The notes: generated by a model from the sequence alone, not told the origin. DNA of 15,629 nucleotides from Bacteroidia bacterium (GCA_029253325.1 JAQWZS010000183.1:1-15629), one strand, 5' to 3'; counted from the first letter of the stretch, positions 1 to 8,352 are shown. Numbers and translations are program-made.

Positions 1-1
1 T

Positions 2-88
2 CGTGGAGTATATCTATATACTATCAAGCTAAAAGCAGAGGATGGAACAGAAACAAGTGAAAATCAAAAATTATATATCATAAACTAA
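2..88 (+). CDS. porU: PorU, type IX secretion sortase (3' end only)
   Basis: The first 88 bases hold the last 28 codons and TAA stop of a reading frame that enters from outside the window. The peptide has the pattern of a type IX secretion C-terminal domain: GVYLYTIKLKAEDG followed by a closing QKLYIIN. PorU is a gingipain-like (C25) protease that removes this domain from secreted cargo and attaches the cargo to the surface. PorU itself carries such a domain. The assignment rests on this tail and on the next gene, 11 bases downstream, being porV, since porU-porV is a known adjacent pair in Porphyromonas and Flavobacterium. Another CTD-bearing protein is possible because the catalytic part is not visible. 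Confidence 0.7.
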   Translation, partial: RGVYLYTIKLKAEDGTETSENQKLYIIN

Positions 89-99
89 TAAAAAAATTA

Positions 100-1314
100 A
101 TGATACATTTGCCTCTTATCAAGAAAACATTGAAAAATTTAAAAGTATTTACTATTGTCTGTAGTCTACTCTTGACAACAAAAATTTATGCACAAGGTGG
201 TCTCCAATCTAAAGAAAGTTTACTAGGTCAAAGAAACGTTATAACGACGGCCGCACCATTTCTGCTCATCTCTCCTGATTCTAGATCAGCTGCAATGGGT
301 GATTTAGGAGCTGCAACCTCTGCTGATGCTAATTCAATCCATTGGAATGCATCAAAATTGGCATTCATTGAAGGAGACGGTGGAATTGCCGTATCTGCAG
401 CACCTTGGTTAAGACAACTCGTTCCAGATATTTGGTTTTATTATATGTCTGGCTACAAAAAAATAGATGATAAGAGCACTATTGGTATGTCCCTTAGATA
501 TTTTACGCTGGGAAACATTCAATTCACAGACAACCAAGGTACATCAACTGGAGATTACGAACCAAAAGAATTTGCACTTGATGGAGCATACGCCAGAAAG
601 CTATCTGATAATCTATCATTAGGAGTTGCATTAAGGTTTGTATTTTCTGACCTTGCAAGGGGGCAAGTTGGTTCTAGTGGCACAGAGATCAAAGCAGGTA
701 TGGCGGGTGCTGGAGACATCTCTATGACATACAAAAATGATGTCAAGCTCAGCGATAGAGATTTTGATTATACCATCGGTGGAAACATCAGTAACATAGG
801 AAATAAAATCACTTACACAACAGAGGCAAATAGAGATTTTATTCCTGTTAACCTAAGGCTAGGTACTTTTTGGAATACCCAAATAGATGAGTACAATGAA
901 ATTGGTTTCGGTGTAGATTTTAACAAGTTACTCGTTCCAACTCCTCAATATAAGTATGATTCACTTGGAGAAATATCTGGAAGAGTTATCACTGATGATC
1001 CACTCATCAATGGTATGCTATCTTCATTCAATGACGCACCAGGAGGATTCAAAGAAGAATTGAATGAAATAACAATCTCTGCTGGTCTTGAATACTGGTA
1101 TGCAAAGCAATTTGCCTTGAGAGCAGGATATTTTTACGAGGCCGACACTAAAGGTTCAAGAAAATATATAACATTCGGTGCTGGCCTGAAGTACAATGTG
1201 TTTCAAATAGATGCTGCTTATCTGCAACCATTTGCTAGAAGACATCCACTTCAAAACACCATTCGATTTAGCCTGCATTTTGATTTGGATGCATTCAAAA
1301 ATCAAGAAAACTAA
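100..1314 (+). CDS. porV: PorV (LptO), type IX secretion outer-membrane protein
   Basis: PorV is a FadL-like outer-membrane beta-barrel of the type IX secretion system. It receives cargo leaving the SprA translocon and hands it to the PorU sortase. The 404-residue product has a basic start, a hydrophobic stretch (about 16-29) and a likely signal-peptidase site after A31 (KIYA/QGG). Next come the family's N-terminal block TAAPFLLISPDSRSAAMGD (about 50-68), then NSIHWNASKLAF, and many alternating amphipathic strands ending in an aromatic-rich C-terminus (IRFSLHFDLDAF). Length fits the family (about 390-400 residues). The ATG at 100 is chosen because it gives a complete signal peptide and lies 11 bases after the porU stop, so the two are probably co-transcribed. 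Transcription likely ends at the hairpin at 1335-1361. A paralogue such as PorQ is less likely given the neighbour. Confidence 0.93.
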   Translation: MIHLPLIKKTLKNLKVFTIVCSLLLTTKIYAQGGLQSKESLLGQRNVITTAAPFLLISPDSRSAAMGDLGAATSADANSIHWNASKLAFIEGDGGIAVSAAPWLRQLVPDIWFYYMSGYKKIDDKSTIGMSLRYFTLGNIQFTDNQGTSTGDYEPKEFALDGAYARKLSDNLSLGVALRFVFSDLARGQVGSSGTEIKAGMAGAGDISMTYKNDVKLSDRDFDYTIGGNISNIGNKITYTTEANRDFIPVNLRLGTFWNTQIDEYNEIGFGVDFNKLLVPTPQYKYDSLGEISGRVITDDPLINGMLSSFNDAPGGFKEELNEITISAGLEYWYAKQFALRAGYFYEADTKGSRKYITFGAGLKYNVFQIDAAYLQPFARRHPLQNTIRFSLHFDLDAFKNQEN

Positions 1315-1334
1315 TACACTAAAAATATTATCCT

Positions 1335-1364
1335 AAAAAGCTGCTCTTCAAGCAGCTTTTTTTT
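1335..1364. terminator. Bidirectional intrinsic terminator between porV and the MBL gene
   Basis: GCTGCT (1340-1345) pairs with AGCAGC (1351-1356) around a CTTCA loop. The stem is extended by an A-run (1335-1339) pairing with a T-run (1357-1364). It has a T-tract on either strand, so it can stop both porV and the convergent rod-shape operon. The T-run overlaps the stop codon of the minus-strand gene at 1363. Confidence 0.88.
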
Positions 1365-2004
1365 ATGCTTGTAAAAATGGATTAGAAACTTTCTCCTGAC
1401 CAACATTTGTAACTGGCCCATGTCCTGAGTACACAATGGTATCTTCATCTAAACTAATGATATGTTCATTAATAGATCTCATAAGAACATTATAATCTCC
1501 TCCTGGCAAGTCAGTTCGACCTATACTCCCTTGAAAAAGGACATCTCCGCTTATAATGTATCCTTCATTATCATTTCTAAAGCAAACACTTCCAGGGGAA
1601 TGGCCTGGAGTGTGAATAATTCTGAATTCACTCCCCCCAAATTTAAAAACTTGATTATGAACCAGTGATATATTGCTTGGTACAAGTTTATTCATATTCA
1701 GACCATACTGCTTAGCTACAACCTCTGCAGAGTCATACACTATTTGATCATCATTATGTATTTCTGGTGTTAGTTCATAGGTTTTGTTTACCCAATTTAC
1801 TCCAAAAACATGATCTAAATGAGCATGAGTAAGAAGCAACCGACATGGTTTTAGTTGTTGTGAATTTATAAACTCAAAAAATTTGACATTTTCCTCGGGA
1901 TGATACATTCCAGGATCAACAATAATTGCATTTAGGTCATCATCTGCAATAACATAGGTATTTTCTGCAAATGGCCCATAGGAAAGTTGATATACTTTGG
2001 TCAT
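1363..2004 (-). CDS. Metallo-beta-lactamase-fold hydrolase (glyoxalase II-like)
   Basis: This is a 213-residue cytoplasmic hydrolase of the metallo-beta-lactamase superfamily, hydroxyacylglutathione-hydrolase-like subgroup. The metal ligands are all visible: THAHLDH (H60, H62, D64, H65), H135 in HTPGHSPGS, D154 in ISGDVLF, and H195 in YSGHGP. That is a complete two-metal site. The SIGRTDLPGG segment (160-169) is typical of small bacterial members. The true substrate is unknown, since the family acts on thioesters, lactones and other esters. Its ATG overlaps the rodA stop as ATGA, so it is the last gene of the mreB-rodA operon and is probably translationally coupled. No signal peptide is seen. 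A role in wall growth is suggested only by position. Confidence 0.9.
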   Translation of the reverse strand: MTKVYQLSYGPFAENTYVIADDDLNAIIVDPGMYHPEENVKFFEFINSQQLKPCRLLLTHAHLDHVFGVNWVNKTYELTPEIHNDDQIVYDSAEVVAKQYGLNMNKLVPSNISLVHNQVFKFGGSEFRIIHTPGHSPGSVCFRNDNEGYIISGDVLFQGSIGRTDLPGGDYNVLMRSINEHIISLDEDTIVYSGHGPVTNVGQEKVSNPFLQA

Positions 2005-3257
2005 GAAAAAACTGATTCTAAATCTTGATCTCTAGTGGCATCCATTTTTAAGGCAGTAAATATAAACAACCCAAAGGCAAGGATAGAAGAACCACCATAA
2101 GAAACTAGTGGCAATGGTATACCAATCACAGGCATTATTCCAATTGTCATGCCTACATTGACAAGAATATGGAAAAAGATGATTGATGCAAGGCTACTAA
2201 TAAATATTCGTTTGTATTTTTTCTTAGCTCTTGAAGACAGATAAAATAGTCGGAGTATAAATGCAATATAAAGAGCTATAGTAATGCTACTTAATATCCA
2301 TCCCCCCTCTTCTCCAATCGTACAAAAAATGAAATCTGTTTCTTGCTCTGGAATAAAATTACCCTTAGTATGTGACCCATTTAAAAATCCCTTTCCAACC
2401 AATCCTCCTGAACCGATAGCAATTTTTGACTGGTTCACATTGTAACCAGCACCCATATCATCCTCGATCAAATTCAATGTTACCTGTATTCTTTTTTGTT
2501 GGTGATCTTTAAGAACATTATCAAATAAAAACTGGACACTCATACTGAAAATTATTGCTAATCCCATTATAGATAAGCCTGGGATTAAAAGTTTTTTGTT
2601 GGTGTATGTGAAAGCATAGAATACAAACCATAAGATGGATGCTGAAATACTAAAATATAAAGAACTAAAAACTAGAGTCAAGACAAAAACAGCAATCATA
2701 AATATACCAAGTAAAATAATTGCAGGGGTTAGTCCTTCAATGTAAAAAACAGGAATAAAACTCAAAAAAACGAGAGCAGACCCCATATCACCTTGAATAA
2801 CTATTAGCCCCATTGGAATAAGTGTAATAGTCGCTAATTTGATAATGTCATTTTTATTTTGGAATGAAAAACCAATTCTGCTAATAATAGCTGCCACAGC
2901 AAAACTTGTCCCATACTTGGCAAATTCTGAGGGTTGTAAACTAAATGAGCCTATCTTTATCCATGATCTTGCTCCATTAATATCCACTCCAATAACAAGT
3001 ACAAGTACTAGCAAAAGCATAAATAAAATATAGAAATACATACTAAATACTTCGAAAAAATTAGCATTTAAAAGAAAGATAATAACTCCAAAAAAAATAG
3101 ATGCAGACAACCACATTAATTGCTTTCCACTTCTCCCTTCAAAAAGCGAAAATACTCCTTGATTTGAAGTCGCCGAGTATACACTAGCTAAACCTATGAC
3201 AGCAATAAGTAAAAACAGAAGCAATGCTAATATATCGATACGAGATTTAGTTTCCAT
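2001..3257 (-). CDS. rodA: RodA, SEDS peptidoglycan glycosyltransferase
   Basis: RodA polymerises lipid II into glycan strands for lateral wall growth, working with PBP2. The 418-residue polytopic protein shows SEDS landmarks: SVYSAT (26-30), NGARSWIKIG with LQPSEFAK (94-114), the extracellular loop DDMGAGYNVNQSKIAIGSGG (266-285), TDFIFCTIGEE (307-317) and GIPLPLVSYGGSS (379-391). The conserved acidic catalytic residue of the large loop corresponds to D266 or D267. About ten hydrophobic segments are readable. RodA is preferred to FtsW because the gene directly follows mreBCD and PBP2 and the loop matches RodA (LGAGYxxxQSKIAIGSGG). The start overlaps the PBP2 end by 11 bases, and the stop overlaps the next gene by 4. 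Confidence 0.95.
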   Translation of the reverse strand: METKSRIDILALLLFLLIAVIGLASVYSATSNQGVFSLFEGRSGKQLMWLSASIFFGVIIFLLNANFFEVFSMYFYILFMLLLVLVLVIGVDINGARSWIKIGSFSLQPSEFAKYGTSFAVAAIISRIGFSFQNKNDIIKLATITLIPMGLIVIQGDMGSALVFLSFIPVFYIEGLTPAIILLGIFMIAVFVLTLVFSSLYFSISASILWFVFYAFTYTNKKLLIPGLSIMGLAIIFSMSVQFLFDNVLKDHQQKRIQVTLNLIEDDMGAGYNVNQSKIAIGSGGLVGKGFLNGSHTKGNFIPEQETDFIFCTIGEEGGWILSSITIALYIAFILRLFYLSSRAKKKYKRIFISSLASIIFFHILVNVGMTIGIMPVIGIPLPLVSYGGSSILAFGLFIFTALKMDATRDQDLESVFS

Positions 3258-5112
3258 ACAATGACTTATCTATTTTACTCTTATACTTATAAGGAATTAA
3301 GTCTGAATCCATCATCTGTTTTTCCAAAAATGGACGACTTGATTCTTTCATCGTGTCTGGCATTAGATATTTTTCAATCATAAGGTGGGCAATTGGGGCA
3401 GCCCAAGAGGCACCATATCCAGATTCCTCTACAACGACAGCTATTGCTATTTTTGGATCCTCAATTGGAGCAAATGCCATGTATGCCGAATGATTCTTTC
3501 CATGTGGATTTTGCACTGTTCCCGTTTTACCAGCAATATTGATATTATCAATGGCTACATGGGACGCTGTACCTGAAATAGTAACTTCTTGCATTCCTCT
3601 AATAACTGGTGCAAAATTTGACTGAGACACTTTCGTAAAGTTCTTAACTAAATATTTCTGAGGTATACTCTTCATTCCCTCAATTTTTTTGATGACGTGA
3701 GGGGTATAATAATAGCCTTGATTTGCAATGATTGATGCAGCATTAGCAATTTGAATAGGAGTTAGTCCTAATTCACCTTGCCCAAATGACAGAGAAATAA
3801 TTCGAGCATAATTCCAACGACCTTTGCCATGCATCTTGTCATAATACGCTGACTCTCTCAACCAACCCTTATACTCTCCAGGAATATCTATCCCTAATTT
3901 ACTGCCCAATCCAAAACTTGTGAGGTATGATCTCCAGCTAGCGTAGGCATTTTCAGAACTATTATATTTCGAAGCCTGCATCATATTTTTAAAAATATTA
4001 CAGTAATATGTATTGCAACTACTAGCTATACTCTGCTTTAGGCTTGTATTGGATGGATGAAAGTGACACTTAATAATCCTTTTACCAAGTCGATATTGAC
4101 CTGCACAGTTAAAATGACTGGTTGCTTTTATTGCTCCATCTTCCAAGCCCACAAGAGCCATTAAAGGTTTAAAAGTACTGCCCGGTGGATATGGTGCACT
4201 TACAGCCCTGTTAAAAATTGGTTTTGTAGGGTCTTGAATAGCTCGAGAATAAAATTTACCCCGATTTTGAATATTAAAATTCGCAGGATTATAAAATGGA
4301 CTTGAAATTAATGATAAGATTTCGCCCGTTTTAGGTTCAATAGCCACAACACTTCCCATTTTACGATTCAGTAATTTTTCCCCGTATTGTTGAAGATCAA
4401 TATCAATTGATAATGATATATTTTGACCATCAATTGGTTCATTATCTAGCTTCCCATCTTTATACGAACCTTTATTAACTCCCGATCTATCTACATAAAA
4501 ATATCGCTCCCCTTTTACACCACGAAGCTGGTTTTCATAATATTGTTCAACACCTTTTTTACCAATAAAATCCCCTTGTTCATAATATCCTTCTTTTTGG
4601 GTCTCTAAATCTTGTTTATTTACCTCTCCAAGATAACCAAGCAAGTGTGCTGAGCTATTAAATTTATAATTTCTATCCTGACGTATCTCGAAAAAAAAAC
4701 CTTTAAATTGATAGAGTCTTTCAAGTATCCGGGCATATGTAACATTGGATATATTTTTCTTAAAAACAGATTTACCCCTATAAGATCTTTGTTTTGCCTT
4801 GAAAAGATGTTGATCAAATTTCTTTTTATCTATTTCTAATAATTGACAAAAAGATAAGGTATCTATTCCCTTTAACTTTATGGGAACTGAAATCATCAAA
4901 TCATAAACTGGATCGTTGTACACAAGAAGTTTGTCATTTCGATCAAATATGAGTCCTCTTTGAGGGTATACTGTTTGTTTTCTTAACGAAATTTTCTCTG
5001 CAATTAATGCGTACTTATCATCGATAACTTGAACCTGAAAAAGACGAAATATGTATAATAATCCTACAAGAATAACAGTGGCATAAACATAGTATAACCT
5101 ATATATTCTCAA
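3247..5112 (-). CDS. mrdA: Penicillin-binding protein 2, elongasome transpeptidase
   Basis: PBP2 cross-links the glycan made by RodA during elongation. The 621-residue class B PBP has one N-terminal membrane anchor (about 9-28), a pedestal/dimerisation domain (about 45-235, including QRGLIFDRN at 51-59) and a transpeptidase domain. The active-site motifs are intact: STFK with nucleophile S312 and K315, SCN at 365-367, and KTGT at 529-532. The start codon is TTG: the frame's next methionine (M73) would remove the only membrane anchor, and the TTG overlaps the mreD stop as TTGA, so it is strongly favoured. The end overlaps rodA by 11 bases. Length is normal for PBP2; the identification rests on the motifs plus position between mreD and rodA. 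Confidence 0.94.
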   Translation of the reverse strand: MRIYRLYYVYATVILVGLLYIFRLFQVQVIDDKYALIAEKISLRKQTVYPQRGLIFDRNDKLLVYNDPVYDLMISVPIKLKGIDTLSFCQLLEIDKKKFDQHLFKAKQRSYRGKSVFKKNISNVTYARILERLYQFKGFFFEIRQDRNYKFNSSAHLLGYLGEVNKQDLETQKEGYYEQGDFIGKKGVEQYYENQLRGVKGERYFYVDRSGVNKGSYKDGKLDNEPIDGQNISLSIDIDLQQYGEKLLNRKMGSVVAIEPKTGEILSLISSPFYNPANFNIQNRGKFYSRAIQDPTKPIFNRAVSAPYPPGSTFKPLMALVGLEDGAIKATSHFNCAGQYRLGKRIIKCHFHPSNTSLKQSIASSCNTYYCNIFKNMMQASKYNSSENAYASWRSYLTSFGLGSKLGIDIPGEYKGWLRESAYYDKMHGKGRWNYARIISLSFGQGELGLTPIQIANAASIIANQGYYYTPHVIKKIEGMKSIPQKYLVKNFTKVSQSNFAPVIRGMQEVTISGTASHVAIDNINIAGKTGTVQNPHGKNHSAYMAFAPIEDPKIAIAVVVEESGYGASWAAPIAHLMIEKYLMPDTMKESSRPFLEKQMMDSDLIPYKYKSKIDKSLYGN

Positions 5113-5609
5113 GGATACTTATTTAATTTAAGTGCTTGAAAAACACCAATTATTGTTAAGGATAAAAGTGAACTAGAAAGTCCTGTTTTAGTTATATACT
5201 CAATATTTATATTTCCGATTCCTTCAATCCATAGAATATAAAAATGATAAAAAATAATTAATATAAGTGTAGTATAAATGAAAGGAGTAAAACCAGCAGT
5301 TCTAATGGAATATTCCAATTTATTATTAGCGTGCTCTTTTAAATCTTGTCTATTTAGAATCAGCATCCGAATAACAACAAACCATAAGCAAGCTGACATA
5401 TGAATACCTGGTGAATAAATAAACAAATCCATGACTAATCCTAAACCAAAACCAATCAATAACTGATATGTCTTTTTCAAATGAAGAGGTAAAGTTAATA
5501 GAAGAGTTACGAATACTTGCGGGTAGATATAAGAAGAAAGATCTAAGTGATTAAGTACCAAAACTTGGAATCCAATAACTAAAACCCAGTATATTATTTG
5601 ATTAATCAT
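5109..5609 (-). CDS. mreD: MreD, rod-shape-determining membrane protein
   Basis: MreD is a small inner-membrane protein that links MreC, MreB and the RodA/PBP2 synthases. The 166-residue product is almost entirely hydrophobic, with about five or six membrane segments. It carries the family-like block GFGLGLVMDLFIYSPGIHMSA (about 53-73). Sequence conservation in this family is weak, so the assignment leans on the order mreC-mreD-PBP2. It overlaps mreC by 8 bases at its start and the PBP2 start by 4 bases at its end. Confidence 0.88.
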   Translation of the reverse strand: MINQIIYWVLVIGFQVLVLNHLDLSSYIYPQVFVTLLLTLPLHLKKTYQLLIGFGLGLVMDLFIYSPGIHMSACLWFVVIRMLILNRQDLKEHANNKLEYSIRTAGFTPFIYTTLILIIFYHFYILWIEGIGNINIEYITKTGLSSSLLSLTIIGVFQALKLNKYP

Positions 5610-6423
5610 TTAATAGTAAATCGTTTAAACCTAAGTACTCATTATTAATAATTACAAAAACATATTCTAAATTTCTAAAGTTAGTTGCAGTCTCTAGCTT
5701 TAATTCAAAATACTGACTTTTGGGCGTATCATTTATTTTCGAGATATGCCCAATGGGGATTCCCTTTGGAAATAGCAATGAAGAATTACCCGTTGATACA
5801 ACATCGCCTAAATTAATCTGTTCAAGTTTGTTAACTCCATTGATGGTTAAACAGTTAAATTTAGAATTGTCCCATATCATTTCTGTAAAGTATTCTTGTC
5901 CATTAATATGTGGGGTAATCTTCATATTTGTATTGAGCAATGACATCACAGCACTATAGTTTTGGTTTGAGCTTAAAACCACTCCCGCAATTCCTTGTGA
6001 GGAAATCACCCCCATATTTTTTTTTATTCCATGATCCAACCCTTTGTTAATTATAAAAACATTATTTACCTTATGGGCTGTATTAAAAACTACATGGGCA
6101 GGAATAGCATCAAAAAGATGATGCATTGAAGTATCAACAATAGAAAAAGTATCATTTAAATAATGAAGACTTTGCGGAAACGATTCTTTGAACTGCTTAG
6201 ATATCTGATTTTGCAACAAAGTATTTTGACTCTTTAAATTCAAATAACTGTAAACATCAGATGATAATTTATTGATAGTCGATGTAACCCCCAAAGATGC
6301 TTTTGAAAAGATAGCTTGCTGGTAAGGATTAAGACTAAAAACAAGAAAACCACAAATTGTTTGAAGAATCACAAACAATATGATATGAAAATTATACTCT
6401 ATGAACGCAATTAGGCGTTGCAT
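5602..6423 (-). CDS. mreC: MreC, rod-shape-determining periplasmic scaffold
   Basis: MreC spans the inner membrane once and forms a periplasmic scaffold that activates PBP2. The 273-residue protein has a membrane segment at about 12-31 and a helical, probably coiled-coil stretch (about 44-80). Two beta-domains follow with the family blocks NKGLDHGIKKNMGVISSQG (126-144), GDVVSTGNSSLLFPKGIPIG (206-225) and NLEYVFVI (251-258). Length is near that of other Bacteroidota MreC proteins. Its ATG shares one base with the mreB stop (TAATG), pointing to coupled translation. Confidence 0.94.
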   Translation of the reverse strand: MQRLIAFIEYNFHIILFVILQTICGFLVFSLNPYQQAIFSKASLGVTSTINKLSSDVYSYLNLKSQNTLLQNQISKQFKESFPQSLHYLNDTFSIVDTSMHHLFDAIPAHVVFNTAHKVNNVFIINKGLDHGIKKNMGVISSQGIAGVVLSSNQNYSAVMSLLNTNMKITPHINGQEYFTEMIWDNSKFNCLTINGVNKLEQINLGDVVSTGNSSLLFPKGIPIGHISKINDTPKSQYFELKLETATNFRNLEYVFVIINNEYLGLNDLLLND

Positions 6424-7445
6424 TAAGTGAATATTGTCCTATAATTTTTCAGATTTTTTAATGCAACAGATGTCCCTCTTACTACGGCTCTTAATGGATC
6501 CTCAGCTACATATACAGGCAGTTTCGTTTTACCAGATATTCTTCTATCCAGACCTCTTAACAAAGCTCCTCCTCCTGTCAGATACAACCCTGTTTGGTAA
6601 ATATCTGCTGATAATTCTGGTGGTGTCAATTCCAATGCCTTCATTACAGCTTCTTCTATCTTAGAAATTGATTTGTCCAAAGCTAAGGCTATCTCGGTAT
6701 ATGACACCATGATTTGTTTTGGAATACCCGTCATTAAATCTCTACCATTTACTGGATAATCTTCAGGTGGTGTTTCTAATTCTGGAAGAGCTGCTCCAAC
6801 CTGAACTTTTATATTCTCTGCTGTACGTTCACCAATCATCAGGTTATGTTGCCTTCTCATGTACTCAATAATATCGTTAGTAAAATCATCTCCTGCTACC
6901 CGTATTGACTCGTCAGAAACTATACCTGACAAAGCAATTACTGCAATTTCTGTTGTTCCTCCACCTATATCTATGATCATATTCCCCATTGGTTCAGCAA
7001 CATCTACTCCAATTCCAATAGCTGCAGCCATTGGTTCAGGTATCATATATACTTCCTTGCCTCCAGATCGTTCAGCACTTTCTTTTACTGCTCGTTTTTC
7101 AACTTGAGTTATCCCACTTGGTATGCAAATCACCATTCTTAATTGAGGACTCCCAAACGCTCCTCTGGTATTAATCATTTTTATGAAGCCACTAATCATT
7201 TGCTCTGCTGCCTCAAAATCAGCAATCACACCATCCTTCAATGGTCTGACTGTTTTGATATCCTCATGGGTTTTACCGTGCATTTTTTGAGCCTCAGATC
7301 CAATGGCAAGCACTTCTTTGCTAGCCCTATTAATCGCAATAATGGAAGGTTCATCAACAACCAACTTATCTTTATGCATGATTAATGTGTTAGCTGTGCC
7401 TAAATCAATAGCCAGGTCCTGTGTAAAAAAATTGAATATTCCCAT
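6423..7445 (-). CDS. mreB: MreB, actin-like rod-shape filament protein
   Basis: MreB is a bacterial actin that forms short membrane-bound filaments and positions the wall-elongation machine. The 340-residue product carries the actin-fold ATP site: phosphate-1 loop DLGTANT (14-20), IPEPMAAAIG with E137, phosphate-2 loop DIGGGTTE (159-166) and adenosine motif TGGGALLRG (290-298). The N-terminal MGIFNFFTQD could act as a short membrane-binding helix, as in other MreB proteins. It is the first gene of a six-gene operon. The start at 7445 gives the standard N-terminus and lies about 17 bases downstream of a TANNTTTG-like promoter element. Confidence 0.97.
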   Translation of the reverse strand: MGIFNFFTQDLAIDLGTANTLIMHKDKLVVDEPSIIAINRASKEVLAIGSEAQKMHGKTHEDIKTVRPLKDGVIADFEAAEQMISGFIKMINTRGAFGSPQLRMVICIPSGITQVEKRAVKESAERSGGKEVYMIPEPMAAAIGIGVDVAEPMGNMIIDIGGGTTEIAVIALSGIVSDESIRVAGDDFTNDIIEYMRRQHNLMIGERTAENIKVQVGAALPELETPPEDYPVNGRDLMTGIPKQIMVSYTEIALALDKSISKIEEAVMKALELTPPELSADIYQTGLYLTGGGALLRGLDRRISGKTKLPVYVAEDPLRAVVRGTSVALKNLKNYRTIFT

Positions 7446-7461
7446 TATAGATTAACATTAG

Positions 7462-7469
7462 CAAAAATA
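7462..7469 (-). promoter_or_regulatory. Candidate -7 element of the mreB operon promoter
   Basis: On the minus strand the bases read TATTTTTG, matching the Bacteroidota -7 consensus TANNTTTG, 16 bases before the mreB ATG. The nearest upstream TTTG (minus strand, 7501-7498) is 28 bases away, longer than the usual 19-23, so the -33 part is weak. If used, the untranslated leader would be only about a dozen bases. Confidence 0.4.
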
Positions 7470-7537
7470 TATATTTATTTCATGTTATTCGCTAAATCAA
7501 AGGACTATAATAATTCACAATCCTAATTGACAATAAA

Positions 7538-7557
7538 ATTATCTTTTATTTGATAAT
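7538..7557. promoter_or_regulatory. Inverted repeat ATTATC-N8-GATAAT, candidate operator
   Basis: Two perfect 6-bp arms (7538-7543 and 7552-7557) are separated by 8 bases, spanning 20 bp or about two helical turns. The right arm overlaps the -33 TTTG (7549-7552) of the regulator's candidate promoter. This is where an autorepressor with an XRE domain could bind. The region is very AT-rich, so chance occurrence is a real possibility. Confidence 0.3.
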
Positions 7558-7581
7558 AATTTAATCTTTTATATATATTTG
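7549..7581 (+). promoter_or_regulatory. Bacteroidota-type promoter of the XRE/S24 regulator
   Basis: TTTG at 7549-7552 is followed after 21 bases by TATATTTG at 7574-7581, a full match to the TTTG-N19-23-TANNTTTG pattern known for the housekeeping sigma factor of this phylum. The ATG is at 7589, seven bases after the -7 element, so transcription would start at or within a few bases of the start codon. Confidence 0.6.
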
Positions 7582-7588
7582 CATCATC

Positions 7589-8296
7589 ATGTATTTTGAC
7601 AAAAACATTAAACTACTTCGAACAAAAAAGGGAATATCTCAACAAGATTTAGCTGACTCGTTAGATTTAACTCGATCTAAACTAAACAGTTATGAAAGAG
7701 GAGTCCAACCTCCTTTCGATATTCAAATTGAAATTGCAGATTACTTCAACGTAACTTTAGACGGCTTAGTAAGACATGACCTATCTAAGCTCACTCATTT
7801 TAAACTAACACAAATTCTTAAAGGTAGTGAAGCCGATTTAAGAGGACGGAAATTACGTCTTCTTACAGTAAGCGTGGATGCCAACGAAGATGAAAATATT
7901 GAGGTTGTGAGTATGAAAGCACAAGCTGGATATACCAATGGCTATGCTGATCCTGAATTCATCGAAGGTTTGCCAAAGTTCAAGCTCCCCTTCTTGCCAA
8001 AGAATAAAACATACCGAAGTTTTCAAATCAAAGGAGATAGCATGCCACCTATAAGCGAAGGTTCATGGGTAACTGCGAGTTATTTGCAAGATTGGAATGA
8101 CATCAAAGATGGAGAGAACTACATTGTAGTCACAAAAGATGATGGAGTTGTATTTAAACGACTGTACAATAAAATTAAAGATGATCAAAGTCTTACTTTA
8201 GTTAGCACGAATAGTGCCTATGCTCCTTATCCAATGCACATCAACCAAGTCATTGAAATTTGGAAGTTTGAAACATGGAACGGATTTGAGTTTTAA
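7589..8296 (+). CDS. XRE-family regulator with S24/LexA-type self-cleaving domain
   Basis: This 235-residue transcription regulator has an N-terminal helix-turn-helix (about 5-60, IKLLRTKKGISQQDLADSL then SKLNSYERG). A linker follows, then an S24 peptidase-like domain (about 110-228). The catalytic pair is visible: S151 in KGDSMPP and K190 in VVFKRL. An Ala-Gly bond at A113-G114 (KAQAGYTNGY) sits where LexA and phage repressors cut themselves. Such proteins usually repress until a signal triggers cleavage; the signal here is unknown. It is not ordinary LexA, whose DNA-binding domain is a winged helix. A TAA lies nine codons upstream in frame with no other ATG between, so 7589 is the start. 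It is divergent from mreB and may regulate itself or mreB through the 143-bp gap. Confidence 0.9.
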   Translation: MYFDKNIKLLRTKKGISQQDLADSLDLTRSKLNSYERGVQPPFDIQIEIADYFNVTLDGLVRHDLSKLTHFKLTQILKGSEADLRGRKLRLLTVSVDANEDENIEVVSMKAQAGYTNGYADPEFIEGLPKFKLPFLPKNKTYRSFQIKGDSMPPISEGSWVTASYLQDWNDIKDGENYIVVTKDDGVVFKRLYNKIKDDQSLTLVSTNSAYAPYPMHINQVIEIWKFETWNGFEF

Positions 8297-8328
8297 AAAA
8301 AAGGAGCGATTTAAATCGCTCCTTTTTT
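8297..8328. terminator. Perfect palindromic bidirectional terminator
   Basis: GGAGCGATTTAAATCGCTCC (8303-8322) is a perfect palindrome flanked by six A on the left and six T on the right. It gives a strong hairpin with a T-run on both strands. It lies just after the regulator stop and 24 bases past the end of the convergent HtrA gene, and can end both transcripts. Confidence 0.92.
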
Positions 8329-8352
8329 CCATAAATAGAACAGTCTGAAAAC

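Noticed and set aside
6859..7107. Plus-strand open frame of 82 codons opposite mreB
   Set aside because: It is antisense to the conserved mreB ATP-site region; the composition is that of a complement of a coding strand.
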